NCBI RefSeq assembly: GCF_900113765.1
Contig: NZ_FOQO01000005.1
Span: forward strand, 354,748-418,747
Source: Parapedobacter indicus
GTDB lineage: Bacteria > Bacteroidota > Bacteroidia > Sphingobacteriales > Sphingobacteriaceae
Reading direction: 5' to 3'
DNA length: 64,000 nucleotides
Within the stretch, counting starts at the first letter, position 1, and each line of letters starts with the position of its first letter. The notes under the pieces were generated by a model. It was not told where the DNA came from, made no database searches, and worked only from the letters and a program-made list of their open reading frames with translations. Positions 1-8,838 of the stretch are shown in pieces. Position numbers and translations under genes: made by a program.

Positions 1-1148
1 AGATTCAGACCCATGGTGACGACACGCCCATTGCGTGGTTACACCGTTCGGAACGATATACCGAGAAGCTGGCTACCCCCGATGTAACGGTGGCCGACTT
101 AGTGGGCGACGTGGACCCTATCAAAGCAGCTACGCTGAAACTCACTTACAATGATGAACGTGTCATCCATTTCGGATTGATTCCCAGGGCGCATCGTGGT
201 ATTTTCGTGATCAACGAGCTTCCCGACCTGCAGGCCCGAATACAGGTTGCGCTGTTCAACATGCTGCAGGAAAAAGACATCCAGATCCGCGGATTTAAAC
301 TTCGGCTGCCCCTTGATATTCAGTTTGTGTTTACGGCGAACCCCGAAGACTACACCAACCGCGGTTCCATCGTGACGCCACTGAAAGACCGTATCGAAAG
401 TCAGATCCTCACCCACTATCCGAAGCGTATCGATATTTCCCGGAAGATCACTTTCCAAGAAGCCCGCATCACTCCCGAACAACAAAGGGCCATCGAAGTC
501 GATGGCTTGCTGAAAGATCTGGTGGAGCAGGTTGCATTTGAAGCCCGGCAAAGTGAATTCATTGATCAGAAATCGGGTGTATCGGCACGCCTCACCATCT
601 CCGCATATGAAAACTTGGTCAGTGCCGCAGAGCGGAGGCTACTGATTTCCGGGCAGAAGAAGACGGTTGCCAGGTTGGCTGATTTTTCCGGTATCATCCC
701 CGCAATTACCGGCAAAATCGAGTTGGTGTACGAGGGTGAACTGGAGGGCCCTGTCCACGTAGCACACCGGCTAATCGGCGGTGCCGTCAAAACGCTGTTC
801 ACCCAATATTTCCCCCATCCGGAAAAAGCCAAAAAGTCGAAGAGCGAAAATCCTTATGCATCTATTGTCGATTGGTTTACACTGGGAAACGAGGTGTTGC
901 TTACCGATGCACTGTCTGACAGCCAATATAAGAAAGCGCTCATGGCAGTACCCGGCTTACATGCATTGATCAAAAAGTTCCATCCCAAGCTGGTCGAAAG
1001 CCAGCAATTGCTGCTGATGGAATTTGTACTACACGGGTTGGCCGAGTATTCGCAGCTTAGCAAGAATTACCTTCAAAACGGCATTGGATTTACTGATATG
1101 CTGGGAAGCCTCTTCGATGGAGATTTCAGCGAGGAAGATTTTGAGTAA
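1..1148 (+). CDS. MoxR/Mg-chelatase-like AAA+ ATPase, 5' partial
   Basis: The reading frame is open from base 3, so the start lies upstream of the window. The visible part carries the second half of an AAA+ module: the GIFVINELPDL segment is the Walker B strand, and FTANPEDYTNRG with PLKDRIESQILTHYP is the sensor/arginine-finger region. A helical C-terminal domain of about 200 residues follows. It resembles the ATPases of the Mg-chelatase I / MoxR group that Bacteroidota annotate as sigma-54-interacting or magnesium chelatase proteins. Such proteins usually work with a von Willebrand A domain partner, which is not in view. No chlorophyll or cobalamin genes are near, so true chelatase function is unlikely. 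The last 23 bases overlap the convergent DUF6702 gene. Confidence 0.8.
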   Translation, partial: IQTHGDDTPIAWLHRSERYTEKLATPDVTVADLVGDVDPIKAATLKLTYNDERVIHFGLIPRAHRGIFVINELPDLQARIQVALFNMLQEKDIQIRGFKLRLPLDIQFVFTANPEDYTNRGSIVTPLKDRIESQILTHYPKRIDISRKITFQEARITPEQQRAIEVDGLLKDLVEQVAFEARQSEFIDQKSGVSARLTISAYENLVSAAERRLLISGQKKTVARLADFSGIIPAITGKIELVYEGELEGPVHVAHRLIGGAVKTLFTQYFPHPEKAKKSKSENPYASIVDWFTLGNEVLLTDALSDSQYKKALMAVPGLHALIKKFHPKLVESQQLLLMEFVLHGLAEYSQLSKNYLQNGIGFTDMLGSLFDGDFSEEDFE

Positions 1149-1623
1149 ATTCAAAAACAGCACGGTGTTCTGGATTATCCAGTTTCGTGCTCTTCCGGTT
1201 GCCATAGGCTGTTACATGTAAGATATTGCTTTGGTTGGCAAATTGGTCAAGCAGCACCCGGTTGTCGACGGCGATACGTTGCACGAAGGTGACCCCTTCG
1301 GCTTCCAGGTAGCACCAAGCCACATCGTCTTCAATTTCATAGCCAAGATAGCGGAGCGTTTGCAACTGCCCATTCACGGAAAGACTCAGATGGCGTCGTA
1401 GATAACGGGCAATCAAACTATCCGTTTCATTTCTGTTTGCCGGATTGATGAGGTCAACTGTTGAGGCACCTCCTGCTGCTTTTAGTGCAGTTTCCAGATC
1501 GTCATAAAAAATCCGGCAACTGATTTCCACGCGTTGTGCCTCCTTATTGTAGTCAACCGCGGTGATACTTACATAAAACGGATGAAGAACCAACCAGAAT
1601 ACCTGAATAAAAAGGTTACCCAT
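1126..1623 (-). CDS. DUF6702 family protein
   Basis: A 165-residue protein that opens with a hydrophobic segment followed at once by LHPFYVSITAVDYN, the signature opening of the DUF6702 family of Bacteroidota. The rest is a small beta-rich domain with the ISCRIFYDDLETAL motif. The function of the family is unknown. It is usually exported, and the short N-terminus (MGNLFIQVFWLVL) would be a minimal signal or anchor. It is divergent from a HupE/UreJ gene 75 bases away; these two families often sit together, which suggests a shared envelope or metal-related role. Its 3' end overlaps the upstream ATPase gene tail to tail. Confidence 0.8.
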   Translation of the reverse strand: MGNLFIQVFWLVLHPFYVSITAVDYNKEAQRVEISCRIFYDDLETALKAAGGASTVDLINPANRNETDSLIARYLRRHLSLSVNGQLQTLRYLGYEIEDDVAWCYLEAEGVTFVQRIAVDNRVLLDQFANQSNILHVTAYGNRKSTKLDNPEHRAVFEFTQNLPR

Positions 1624-1698
1624 ATTTTAACTAGCCTATTGCGTTTTCGACACAAATTAACGTAATATTGTAACGAATACCGCAACATAACGTGCAAT

Positions 1699-2277
1699 AT
1701 GCAAGACTTTGGTGTATATTTTGAATTAGGGTTACAGCATATTTTGGACTTGGCAGGTTATGACCACATTCTTTTTGTCATAGCCCTTTGCTGCACCTAT
1801 TTTGTCGGAGACTGGCGGAGAGTTATCGTATTGGTTACAGCCTTTACCATTGGGCATTCCTTCACACTGGCATTGAGTGTTTTTAATCTGATCCGGGTGG
1901 ATACTGTGTTGATTGAATTTCTCATTCCTGTCACCATTGTCATTACAGCTATCAGCAATATCGCTGTAAGACGTAAAAGACGAAGGGTGAATACCGATTG
2001 GCTTACGTATGGTTATGCGCTATTTTTCGGGCTCATACATGGTTTGGGATTTTCCAATTACCTGCGCTCACTGCTTGGCAAAGAAAGCAGCATCACAGGA
2101 CCGTTGTTTGCTTTCAATGTTGGATTGGAATTGGGTCAACTCGTTATTGTTTTCGTAGTTTTGATCTTATCGTTCATCGCTACTACCATTTTTTCGGTTT
2201 CCAAACGCGATTGGACATTTTTTCTATCGGCCGCTGTTTTCGGTATCGCACTGGTGATGGCGTTGGAGCGGATTTAA
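1699..2277 (+). CDS. HupE/UreJ family membrane protein
   Basis: A 192-residue polytopic membrane protein with about six hydrophobic segments. It shows the family landmarks: GYDHILFVIALC near residue 25, FTIGHSFTLAL, FGLIHGLGFSN and FNVGLELGQL, whose His, Asp and Glu residues are thought to bind or pass a divalent metal. HupE and UreJ proteins are nickel or cobalt permeases linked to hydrogenase or urease, but neither enzyme is encoded here. In Bacteroidota this family is widespread without them, so the substrate cannot be stated. It starts 75 bases from the divergent DUF6702 gene and ends 36 bases before the M1 peptidase. Confidence 0.82.
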   Translation: MQDFGVYFELGLQHILDLAGYDHILFVIALCCTYFVGDWRRVIVLVTAFTIGHSFTLALSVFNLIRVDTVLIEFLIPVTIVITAISNIAVRRKRRRVNTDWLTYGYALFFGLIHGLGFSNYLRSLLGKESSITGPLFAFNVGLELGQLVIVFVVLILSFIATTIFSVSKRDWTFFLSAAVFGIALVMALERI

Positions 2278-2313
2278 AAAAAATAGTAACTTTACCCACA
2301 AAACACGACGCAC

Positions 2314-4662
2314 GTGAAACCATCTTCTCTTTATTTTTTTGTGTTTGCGGTTTGCATGGCTGTATTTTCAGTCCACGCTCAACACCAAAATAACCCGACT
2401 TCAAACCATGGCAACAAATTTGAACAACTGGGAACGTTGTTGAGCGATCCGAATGTATACCGTACTGCTTCGGGAGCCCCCGGCCATCAGTATTGGCAGC
2501 AGAAAGCCGATTATGTCATTGACGTAGAGGTAGACGACGATAACCAACGCGTCATTGGGTCGGAAACCATTACCTACACCAACAATTCGCCGGATCCGCT
2601 CTCCTACATATGGATCCAGCTTGATGAAAATGAGCACAAGGCCGATGCGGAAAGCAAGAAATTCGACGAAAGTTCGCTGAATGAACAGATGACCACCAAT
2701 CAGCTGCAAAACCTGATCAGCAGCGATAAGGATTTGGGGGTTAGGATACAGAAAGTCGCCGACGGCGCTGGAAAGCCCCTTAGCTACACCATCAACTACA
2801 CCATGATGCGGGTGGATCTTCCCACCGTATTAAAACCCGGAGCCAAATTTGTTCTTCAGATCGAGTGGCAGTATAACATCAGCGACCGCATGGCCGAAGG
2901 AGGCCGCGGAGGTTATGAATACTTCGCTGAAGACGACAATTACTTGTACACCATCACGCAATGGTACCCCCGTATGGCGGTCTATTCCGACTTTCAGGGA
3001 TGGCAAAATAAGCAGTTCACGGGCCGGGGCGAGTTTGCCTTGGTATTTGGCGATTTTAAGGTCAACATCACTGTGCCGGCAGACCACGTGGTAGGTGCTA
3101 CGGGCGAGTGCCGCAATTATGCCAGTGTACTAACGGCGGTTCAGTTAGATCGATGGAAACAGGCGCAGCAAGCGGATGAGCCCGTTGAGGTGGTAACACT
3201 CGATGAGGCTCGCCAAGCGATGAAGAAAAAAGCTACCGACAAAAAAACGTGGGTGTACGAAGCCAAGAATGTGCGCGATTTCGCCTTTGTCTCTTCACGC
3301 CGCCTGGTTTGGGATGCGATGCGCGTCAAAGATGGGATCGAAAGCCACATGCCTATGGCCATGTCCTACTACGGCCCCGAAGCATATTCCCTCTACCGCC
3401 CCTATTCGACCAAAGTAGTCGCTCATACACTCAAGGTATATTCCAAGCATACCATCCCCTATCCGTATCCGGTTGCGATTTCGGTGGAAGCTTCCAATGG
3501 TATGGAATACCCGATGATCTGCTTCAATTACGGGCGGGCAGATAAAGACGGTACCTACTCCGAAGCGACGAAATACGGAATGCTCAGCGTAATTATCCAC
3601 GAAGTAGGGCACAATTTCTTTCCCATGATTGTCAACTCTGACGAACGGCAGTGGACCTGGATGGACGAAGGGCTTAATACGTTCTGCCAGTTTCTGGCTG
3701 AACAGGAATGGGACAAAGACTATCCCTCGCGACGAGGGCCGGCTCACAAGATTGCCGATTACATGAAGCTTCCCAAAGACCAGCTGGAGCCCATCATGAC
3801 CAACTCCGAAAACATCGTGGAATTTGGCCCCAATGCCTACGCCAAACCGGCAACCGCGCTTAATATCCTGCGGGAAACGGTAATGGGACGGGAACTGTTT
3901 GACTACGCCTTCAAAGAATATGCACGACGGTGGGCCTTTAAACACCCCACTCCGGCCGACTTCTTCCGGACAATGGAAGACGCCTCTGCGGTAGATCTCG
4001 ACTGGTTTTGGCGAGGCTGGTTTTTCGGCATCGATCCCGTGGATATTTCCCTTGACGACGTGGAACACTTTCAACCTATGGGAAATATCCCCGATGCTCA
4101 GGCAGCAGCGAAAGCGGCGTTTGAGAAAGATTTGAACACGGTATCACGTCAACGTAACATCGAGGAAGGGGTGAATTTTGCCGTCGAGGCTGATACCAGC
4201 TTGCAGGATTTTTACAATAAATGGGATCGTTTTGAAGTCGCTGATGAAGACCGGCAGGCCTTTGAACAATACTATCACTCGCTGTCGCCCGAAGAAAAAG
4301 CGTTATATGATGGGAAGTATCACTTTTATCAACTGAGATTCTCCAATAAGGGGGGCTTGGTAATGCCCATTATTTTACAGTGGACCTTTGCCGACGGCAC
4401 TACCGAAGTCGAACGTATCCCTGCCTACATCTGGCGCAAAAATGAAAACGAGGTCACCAAGGTCTTCGCGAAAAGCAAAGAAGTGACAGCCGTATTGGTA
4501 GACCCCCTGCGAGAAACCGGTGATATCGACGAAGAAAACAATGCTTGGCCACGCCACCATACGCCTACACGGTTCGAGTTATTCAAGCAGCAACAGGGTC
4601 CCGCACGAGGAGAATCTACGGGCCCCAATCCCATGCAACGGGCGAGGAGGAGTGGACAATGA
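2314..4662 (+). CDS. Secreted M1 family metallopeptidase
   Basis: A 782-residue zinc aminopeptidase-type protein read from a GTG start. Residues 1-22 form a signal peptide ending VHA-QHQ. The zinc site is H429-E-V-G-H433 with the third ligand E452 in WMDEGLNTF, which is the HExxH-18-E spacing of the M1 family. An exopeptidase-like GMEYP motif (396-400) precedes it. The N-terminal half is the usual beta-rich M1 domain. A promoter-like TTG, 21 nt, TAACTTTA lies just upstream (2264-2294). The protein probably trims peptides in the periplasm or at the cell surface. Its stop codon overlaps the next start (ATGA), so translation of the oxidoreductase is likely coupled to it. Confidence 0.9.
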   Translation: MKPSSLYFFVFAVCMAVFSVHAQHQNNPTSNHGNKFEQLGTLLSDPNVYRTASGAPGHQYWQQKADYVIDVEVDDDNQRVIGSETITYTNNSPDPLSYIWIQLDENEHKADAESKKFDESSLNEQMTTNQLQNLISSDKDLGVRIQKVADGAGKPLSYTINYTMMRVDLPTVLKPGAKFVLQIEWQYNISDRMAEGGRGGYEYFAEDDNYLYTITQWYPRMAVYSDFQGWQNKQFTGRGEFALVFGDFKVNITVPADHVVGATGECRNYASVLTAVQLDRWKQAQQADEPVEVVTLDEARQAMKKKATDKKTWVYEAKNVRDFAFVSSRRLVWDAMRVKDGIESHMPMAMSYYGPEAYSLYRPYSTKVVAHTLKVYSKHTIPYPYPVAISVEASNGMEYPMICFNYGRADKDGTYSEATKYGMLSVIIHEVGHNFFPMIVNSDERQWTWMDEGLNTFCQFLAEQEWDKDYPSRRGPAHKIADYMKLPKDQLEPIMTNSENIVEFGPNAYAKPATALNILRETVMGRELFDYAFKEYARRWAFKHPTPADFFRTMEDASAVDLDWFWRGWFFGIDPVDISLDDVEHFQPMGNIPDAQAAAKAAFEKDLNTVSRQRNIEEGVNFAVEADTSLQDFYNKWDRFEVADEDRQAFEQYYHSLSPEEKALYDGKYHFYQLRFSNKGGLVMPIILQWTFADGTTEVERIPAYIWRKNENEVTKVFAKSKEVTAVLVDPLRETGDIDEENNAWPRHHTPTRFELFKQQQGPARGESTGPNPMQRARRSGQ

Positions 4663-5729
4663 TCCCCGAAAAGCGATTACGTGATTTTACAACAGGGGTA
4701 TTTAAGGCCATCGGTTGTCCCGATGCAGATGCACAATTGGCTGCAGACGTATTGCTTGCTGCCGACCTGCGGGGGGTTGATTCCCATGGCGTTGCACGCC
4801 TTAGCGGCTACGTACGATTGTGGGAAAGTGGTCGCCTCAATTCCACTCCCCATATCCGTGTAGTGCATGAAACCCCAACAACGGCGACTGTTGATGGCGA
4901 TGGCGGACTCGGATTGGTTACCGCCCCTTTTGCCATGGATATCGCTATCGAAAAGGCGCGGCAGTACGGTTCGGGCTGGGTGGCCATCCGCAATTCCAAT
5001 CACTTCGGCATTGCTGGCTACCATGCGCTCAAAGCCGTCGAACAGGAGATGATTGGCTATGCACTCACCAACGCGAGCCCTTTGGTTGCACCCACGTTTT
5101 CGACTGAACGGCTGTTGGGTACTAATCCCATTTGTTATGCATTTCCTGCCGGAAACTATCCGCCCGTAGTGGTAGATATGGCAACTTCTGCTGCCGCAAA
5201 CGGCAAGCTGGAAATTGCCGAGCGAGCTGGCAAATCAATTCCAGAAGGATGGGTACTTGATGCGAAGGGGCATCCTACTATCGACGCTACAGCCGTCAAA
5301 AAGGGGGGCGCCCTGCTTCCGTTAGGAAGCGACCGCGACCATGGCAGCCACAAAGGCTTCGGCCTTTCAGCTATAGTCGACATACTTTCCGGTGTATTGT
5401 CTGGTGCGAACTATGGCCCTTGGGTGCCTCCATTTGTGGCTTACTTGCAGCCGGTGGTCAACCAACCGGGTCAGGGCATCGGCCATTTCGTTGGGGCTAT
5501 GCGCGTGGATGGATTTCGCCCTGCGGCCGATTTTAAGGCCAATATGGATCAGTGGATCGCACGCTTTAAACAAGCCAAACGCGTTGACGAGCAACAACCC
5601 GTAATCATTCCCGGAGAGCCCGAATATGAAGCTGAATTGGATCGCCGGAAAAATGGGATTCCCCTCGTTGAAGCGGTACAAAAAAACTTGGAGGCATTAG
5701 CGTCTAAATTAGGAATCGGCCAACTGTAA
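4659..5729 (+). CDS. Ldh family (malate/L-lactate/ureidoglycolate type) oxidoreductase
   Basis: A 356-residue NAD(P)-dependent oxidoreductase of the type-2 malate/lactate dehydrogenase (Ldh) superfamily. It has the VDSHGVARL motif (40-48), the GDGGLG turn, and the RNSNHFG catalytic-His segment with H115. I chose the ATG at 4659 because it follows a strong GGAGGAG-like ribosome site, overlaps the M1 stop codon as ATGA, and gives the normal family length; a longer frame opens upstream but lies inside the M1 gene. The substrate cannot be told from sequence: members reduce pyruvate, oxaloacetate, 2,3-diketogulonate or ureidoglycolate products. Pairing with a peptidase is unexplained. Confidence 0.88.
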   Translation: MIPEKRLRDFTTGVFKAIGCPDADAQLAADVLLAADLRGVDSHGVARLSGYVRLWESGRLNSTPHIRVVHETPTTATVDGDGGLGLVTAPFAMDIAIEKARQYGSGWVAIRNSNHFGIAGYHALKAVEQEMIGYALTNASPLVAPTFSTERLLGTNPICYAFPAGNYPPVVVDMATSAAANGKLEIAERAGKSIPEGWVLDAKGHPTIDATAVKKGGALLPLGSDRDHGSHKGFGLSAIVDILSGVLSGANYGPWVPPFVAYLQPVVNQPGQGIGHFVGAMRVDGFRPAADFKANMDQWIARFKQAKRVDEQQPVIIPGEPEYEAELDRRKNGIPLVEAVQKNLEALASKLGIGQL

Positions 5730-5740
5730 ATTTTTACCCT

Positions 5741-5771
5741 TTTGTGATACCGAGGTTTTTATCTAAGTTTG
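5741..5771 (+). promoter_or_regulatory. Bacteroidota-type promoter of the O-methyltransferase gene
   Basis: TTTG at 5741-5744, a 19-nt spacer, and TAAGTTTG at 5764-5771 match the -33/-7 consensus of the primary Bacteroidota sigma factor. The ATG follows six bases later, so the transcript would begin at or next to the start codon. Confidence 0.75.
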
Positions 5772-5777
5772 CGACCG

Positions 5778-6413
5778 ATGGATATGTTCGATGACTTATT
5801 GACGAGCTATCTGGAAAGGACCTGCGATGCGGAACCTGCGTTGTTGCAGCACATCCACAGGGAAACCTATGTGAAAGAAACCAGGCCCCACATGTTGTCG
5901 GGCCACTATCAAGGCAGGCTGCTGGCTTTTCTAAGTAAGTTGGTGTCGCCCCATCGGATTCTGGAAGTTGGTACGTTTACAGGATATGCAACGTTATGTT
6001 TGGCGGAAGGTCTAGCTCCAGGCGGCGAAATACACACCATCGATAGCAACATAGAATTAGAAGATCGTGTACGTGGTTACTTTGCCCTATCCGAATGGAA
6101 CCACGCAATCCGCTATCATGTTGGAGATGCGGCTACGATTATTCCCCAACTAAAGGGACCATTTGAGTTGGTCTTTATCGATGCGGATAAGAAGAACAAT
6201 GGTCTTTATTATGAGTTGGCCCTCGAAAAAATTCCCACTGGTGGTTTAATTTTAATAGATAATGTGTTATGGAAAGGGAAAGTAGTGGCCGATGCCGGCG
6301 ATTCCCAGACCCAGCAGATTGCCGCGTTGAATAAGCAGTTGGCGGCTGATAATCGTGTTGATAAATTAATTCTCCCCATTCGCGATGGCGTATACGTGTT
6401 GCGCAAGCGATAA
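5778..6413 (+). CDS. SAM-dependent O-methyltransferase (CCoAOMT/YrrM type)
   Basis: A 211-residue class I methyltransferase. Motif I is LEVGTFTGYATL (62-73), the acidic post-I motif is HTIDSN, and the metal-binding pair lies in FIDADKKN (D135, D137) with IDNVLWKGKV following. This is the catechol/caffeoyl-CoA O-methyltransferase fold used by many bacteria on small hydroxylated substrates or on tRNA hydroxyuridine (TrmR). The last activity is attractive because a TrhO-type tRNA uridine hydroxylase is encoded at 51.3 kb, but this is inference. The start could also be the ATG at 5784. The -7 element ends only six bases before 5778. Confidence 0.88.
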   Translation: MDMFDDLLTSYLERTCDAEPALLQHIHRETYVKETRPHMLSGHYQGRLLAFLSKLVSPHRILEVGTFTGYATLCLAEGLAPGGEIHTIDSNIELEDRVRGYFALSEWNHAIRYHVGDAATIIPQLKGPFELVFIDADKKNNGLYYELALEKIPTGGLILIDNVLWKGKVVADAGDSQTQQIAALNKQLAADNRVDKLILPIRDGVYVLRKR

Positions 6414-6433
6414 TAAAGTTAACCTGTTGACGC

Positions 6434-7123
6434 ATGAACGAAACCCGGAAGACTTTTCTAATTACCTTATTCCTTACCATCGGGTTGGTCGGCGGAAATG
6501 CAGTCCGCTCGCTGGCTCAGGAGTATACGCCGCATACCTATATTGAGCAGTATAAAGATGCTGCAGTGCAGTATATGGAAGAGTATGGGTGTCCCGCAAG
6601 CATCATTTTAGCCATCGCCATGCATGAGAGCGCATATGGAGGTAGTCGCATAGCACGCCATTTGAATAATCATTTTGGTATTAAAGGGCCAAACAACAGC
6701 AAGGTAATCCGATCGGCTTACAAAGGTTATGCTTCCGTAGAAGAATCCTATGCCGACTTTATTGATTTTTTACGGAGACGTAAAAAGACCGAGCAACTGT
6801 TTGAGCAATATCAACCCTATGAATACCGGAAATGGGTACAGGGAATCGCCCGCTCTGGATATGCTCATAGTCCATCCTGGTCATCGAAAGTAATCGGCAT
6901 CATCCATAAGTATAACCTAGACGAATTAGACATACAGCCCGAGGGTGATAGGGCCATCGCCTCGTTGGACGAGTCGGACGAGACCGAAGAATTGTATACG
7001 GTGAAGCAAGGGGATACGCTGTATGACATTGCCCGGAAATATGGAACAACCGTGAAAGAACTGCAACGCAATAACGGCCTTACCCATTCACGCTTGCGGA
7101 TCGGACAACAATTGATTTTGTAA
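6434..7123 (+). CDS. Glucosaminidase domain protein with C-terminal LysM
   Basis: A 229-residue secreted peptidoglycan hydrolase. A signal peptide (about 1-29, ending SLAQ) precedes a GH73/FlgJ-type beta-N-acetylglucosaminidase domain with the predicted catalytic Glu in IAMHESAYGG (E65) and the NHFGIKG segment. One LysM domain (about 186-229, TVKQGDTLYDIARKYG) binds peptidoglycan. Its stop is directly followed by the start of a paralogue with the same architecture, and the pair is likely co-transcribed and arose by tandem duplication. The role is probably cleavage of the glycan backbone during growth or division. Confidence 0.9.
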   Translation: MNETRKTFLITLFLTIGLVGGNAVRSLAQEYTPHTYIEQYKDAAVQYMEEYGCPASIILAIAMHESAYGGSRIARHLNNHFGIKGPNNSKVIRSAYKGYASVEESYADFIDFLRRRKKTEQLFEQYQPYEYRKWVQGIARSGYAHSPSWSSKVIGIIHKYNLDELDIQPEGDRAIASLDESDETEELYTVKQGDTLYDIARKYGTTVKELQRNNGLTHSRLRIGQQLIL

Positions 7124-7972
7124 ATGAAAAGGTATTTATATGTACTGTCGGTTGTTATCTTATTTTCTTCCTGCTTATCCAAGCAAGATGTGCTTCAAAA
7201 TCCCCACGTAACAAAGCGCCCTGTACCCGTACAAAAGCCGAGGGAGCAACATCGCCAAAGCCCACGCCCATCCACTTCGCATGCGAGTACATCGGGACAG
7301 GAATACATCGAGCGTTATAAAGCTATTGCGATCGAGGAAATGGAACGGTTTGGTATACCTGCCAGTATCAAATTGGCGCAGGCACTTCTCGAATCGGGGA
7401 ACGGCAACAGTGCGTTGGCGCGGCAAGCTAACAATCACTTCGGCATTAAATGTACTCCGGAATGGCCAGGAAAGAAAACGTATCAAGATGACGATCGCCA
7501 CGATGATTGCTTCCGAGTATACGAAAGGCCCGAAGATTCTTTCAAAGATCACTCACAGTTTTTGTTGCGAAAGCGCTACGCGGCGCTCTTCGAATTGGAC
7601 AAAGACGATTACAAGGGGTGGGCGAAGGGTTTGAAATCTGCCGGCTATGCTACCAATCCGCGTTATGCCGACATGCTTGTCGAGTTAATCGAACGCTATC
7701 AGTTATATCAGTATGACCGACCCGAGAGCCGGATGGAAAAAGTGAAACGAGAAGAGATGGTTCAGACCGAGATCGTTGAAAATAAACCGGAAGAGCTGCA
7801 GCCTGCATCAGCCAAGGCTCCCGTACGCATCGATATCCACGAGGTAAAGCAGGGAGACACGCTGGCGGCCATAGCCCGTAAACATGGGATGTCTACCAGT
7901 GAATTGATGGATCTAAACGGGTTGAAAACCGAATCTCTTTTTATCGGTCAGCTTATCTTGGTGTCACAATAA
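7124..7972 (+). CDS. Lipoprotein glucosaminidase with C-terminal LysM
   Basis: A 282-residue paralogue of the preceding gene, starting on the base after its stop codon. It differs in having a lipoprotein signal (FSSC, C17) and a proline-rich linker to about residue 60, so it should be membrane-anchored while its neighbour is soluble. The GH73-like domain carries ALLESGNGNS (catalytic Glu) and NNHFGIKC. An acidic, Glu-rich linker leads to a LysM repeat at about 236-282 (VKQGDTLAAIARKHG). Two cysteines (in FGIKCTPEW and DDCFRVY) could form a disulfide absent from the paralogue. Confidence 0.9.
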   Translation: MKRYLYVLSVVILFSSCLSKQDVLQNPHVTKRPVPVQKPREQHRQSPRPSTSHASTSGQEYIERYKAIAIEEMERFGIPASIKLAQALLESGNGNSALARQANNHFGIKCTPEWPGKKTYQDDDRHDDCFRVYERPEDSFKDHSQFLLRKRYAALFELDKDDYKGWAKGLKSAGYATNPRYADMLVELIERYQLYQYDRPESRMEKVKREEMVQTEIVENKPEELQPASAKAPVRIDIHEVKQGDTLAAIARKHGMSTSELMDLNGLKTESLFIGQLILVSQ

Positions 7973-8039
7973 AAACGCAATATTGCAAATTGATGTTAAA
8001 ATTTTCGTCAACTGCAAACTTAGCTGTAGTTTTAGGGCA

Positions 8040-8789
8040 GTGAATAAAATAAAGCACTTTTTTATCGGATTGCTTGTTTTCGGTATCCAGTTCGATGTCG
8101 TGTTGGCCCAAACAGCCATACAGGGCATCGTGTTTGACAATCATACCAAGCAACGTATTTCACAGGTATACATTTATAATACGGCCAATGACGACGGTGG
8201 ATATAATAACACGCGTGGCGAATTTTCACTTCAGGCTTCTCCAGGGGATGTTTTGATAGCGGCAGCCAAAGGCTACTACCCCGATACGCTTGTTGTTTCC
8301 AATAAAAGCGTTGTGTTGTTCAACATGGAGCGGTCGTCGATCTGGCTGGACGAGGTTTCTGTTATCGCCCGGCGTAGTCCTGAAGAACGGCTGGAAGAGA
8401 ACAAGCGGGAGTACGGCACAGCTTATAGTAAGGGAAATGCGGGATCCATCTTTTCAGTAGGGCCAACCGGCGCCGGAGTAAGTATTGATGCCTTGTATAA
8501 GTTGATTAGTCGCGAAGGCAAGAACTCGCGCAGATTGCAGGAAATCATCGAGCAGGATTATCGGGAATCCGTGATCGATTATCGATTTACACCTGATTTG
8601 GTAAGGAGCGTGACAGGTTTGACCGGTGCTACACTAGCAGATTTTATGCGGCAATACCGGCCTTCCTATTACTTTATTTTAAGTGCCAACGACTATAATT
8701 TGGCTTTTTATATCCGTTCGTCGCTCGCGCAATATCGACAAAATCCCGCCGCACGTCGACTCCCTTCTTTCCCTCAAACCAACAAATAA
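8040..8789 (+). CDS. Carboxypeptidase-like regulatory domain protein, secreted
   Basis: Read from the GTG at 8040 this is a 249-residue exported protein: a signal peptide ending VVLAQ, then a CarboxypepD_reg-like beta domain (QGIVFDNHTKQRISQVYIYN, through the DEVSVIARR strand). That domain is common in Bacteroidota surface proteins and TonB-dependent receptors. The C-terminal half is helical and predicted soluble, with no recognised motif. A longer frame reaches a TTG at 7983 but that N-terminus is not signal-like. It lies between the cell-wall hydrolases and a DUF3078 outer-membrane protein. No specific function can be assigned. Confidence 0.7.
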   Translation: MNKIKHFFIGLLVFGIQFDVVLAQTAIQGIVFDNHTKQRISQVYIYNTANDDGGYNNTRGEFSLQASPGDVLIAAAKGYYPDTLVVSNKSVVLFNMERSSIWLDEVSVIARRSPEERLEENKREYGTAYSKGNAGSIFSVGPTGAGVSIDALYKLISREGKNSRRLQEIIEQDYRESVIDYRFTPDLVRSVTGLTGATLADFMRQYRPSYYFILSANDYNLAFYIRSSLAQYRQNPAARRLPSFPQTNK

Positions 8790-8838
8790 AAACACATAAA
8801 GAAAAAGCAGCACGATATTTGTTAATTTAGCAGCAGAT

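Noticed and set aside
1..1148. Chlorophyll or cobalamin magnesium chelatase
   Set aside because: No BchD/H or cobalamin genes nearby; the protein is of the general MoxR/ChlI-like ATPase group.
3295..4074. 259-codon open frame on the minus strand inside the M1 peptidase gene
   Set aside because: It is fully within a conserved gene with intact catalytic motifs, has no protein-like pattern and no promoter or start signals.
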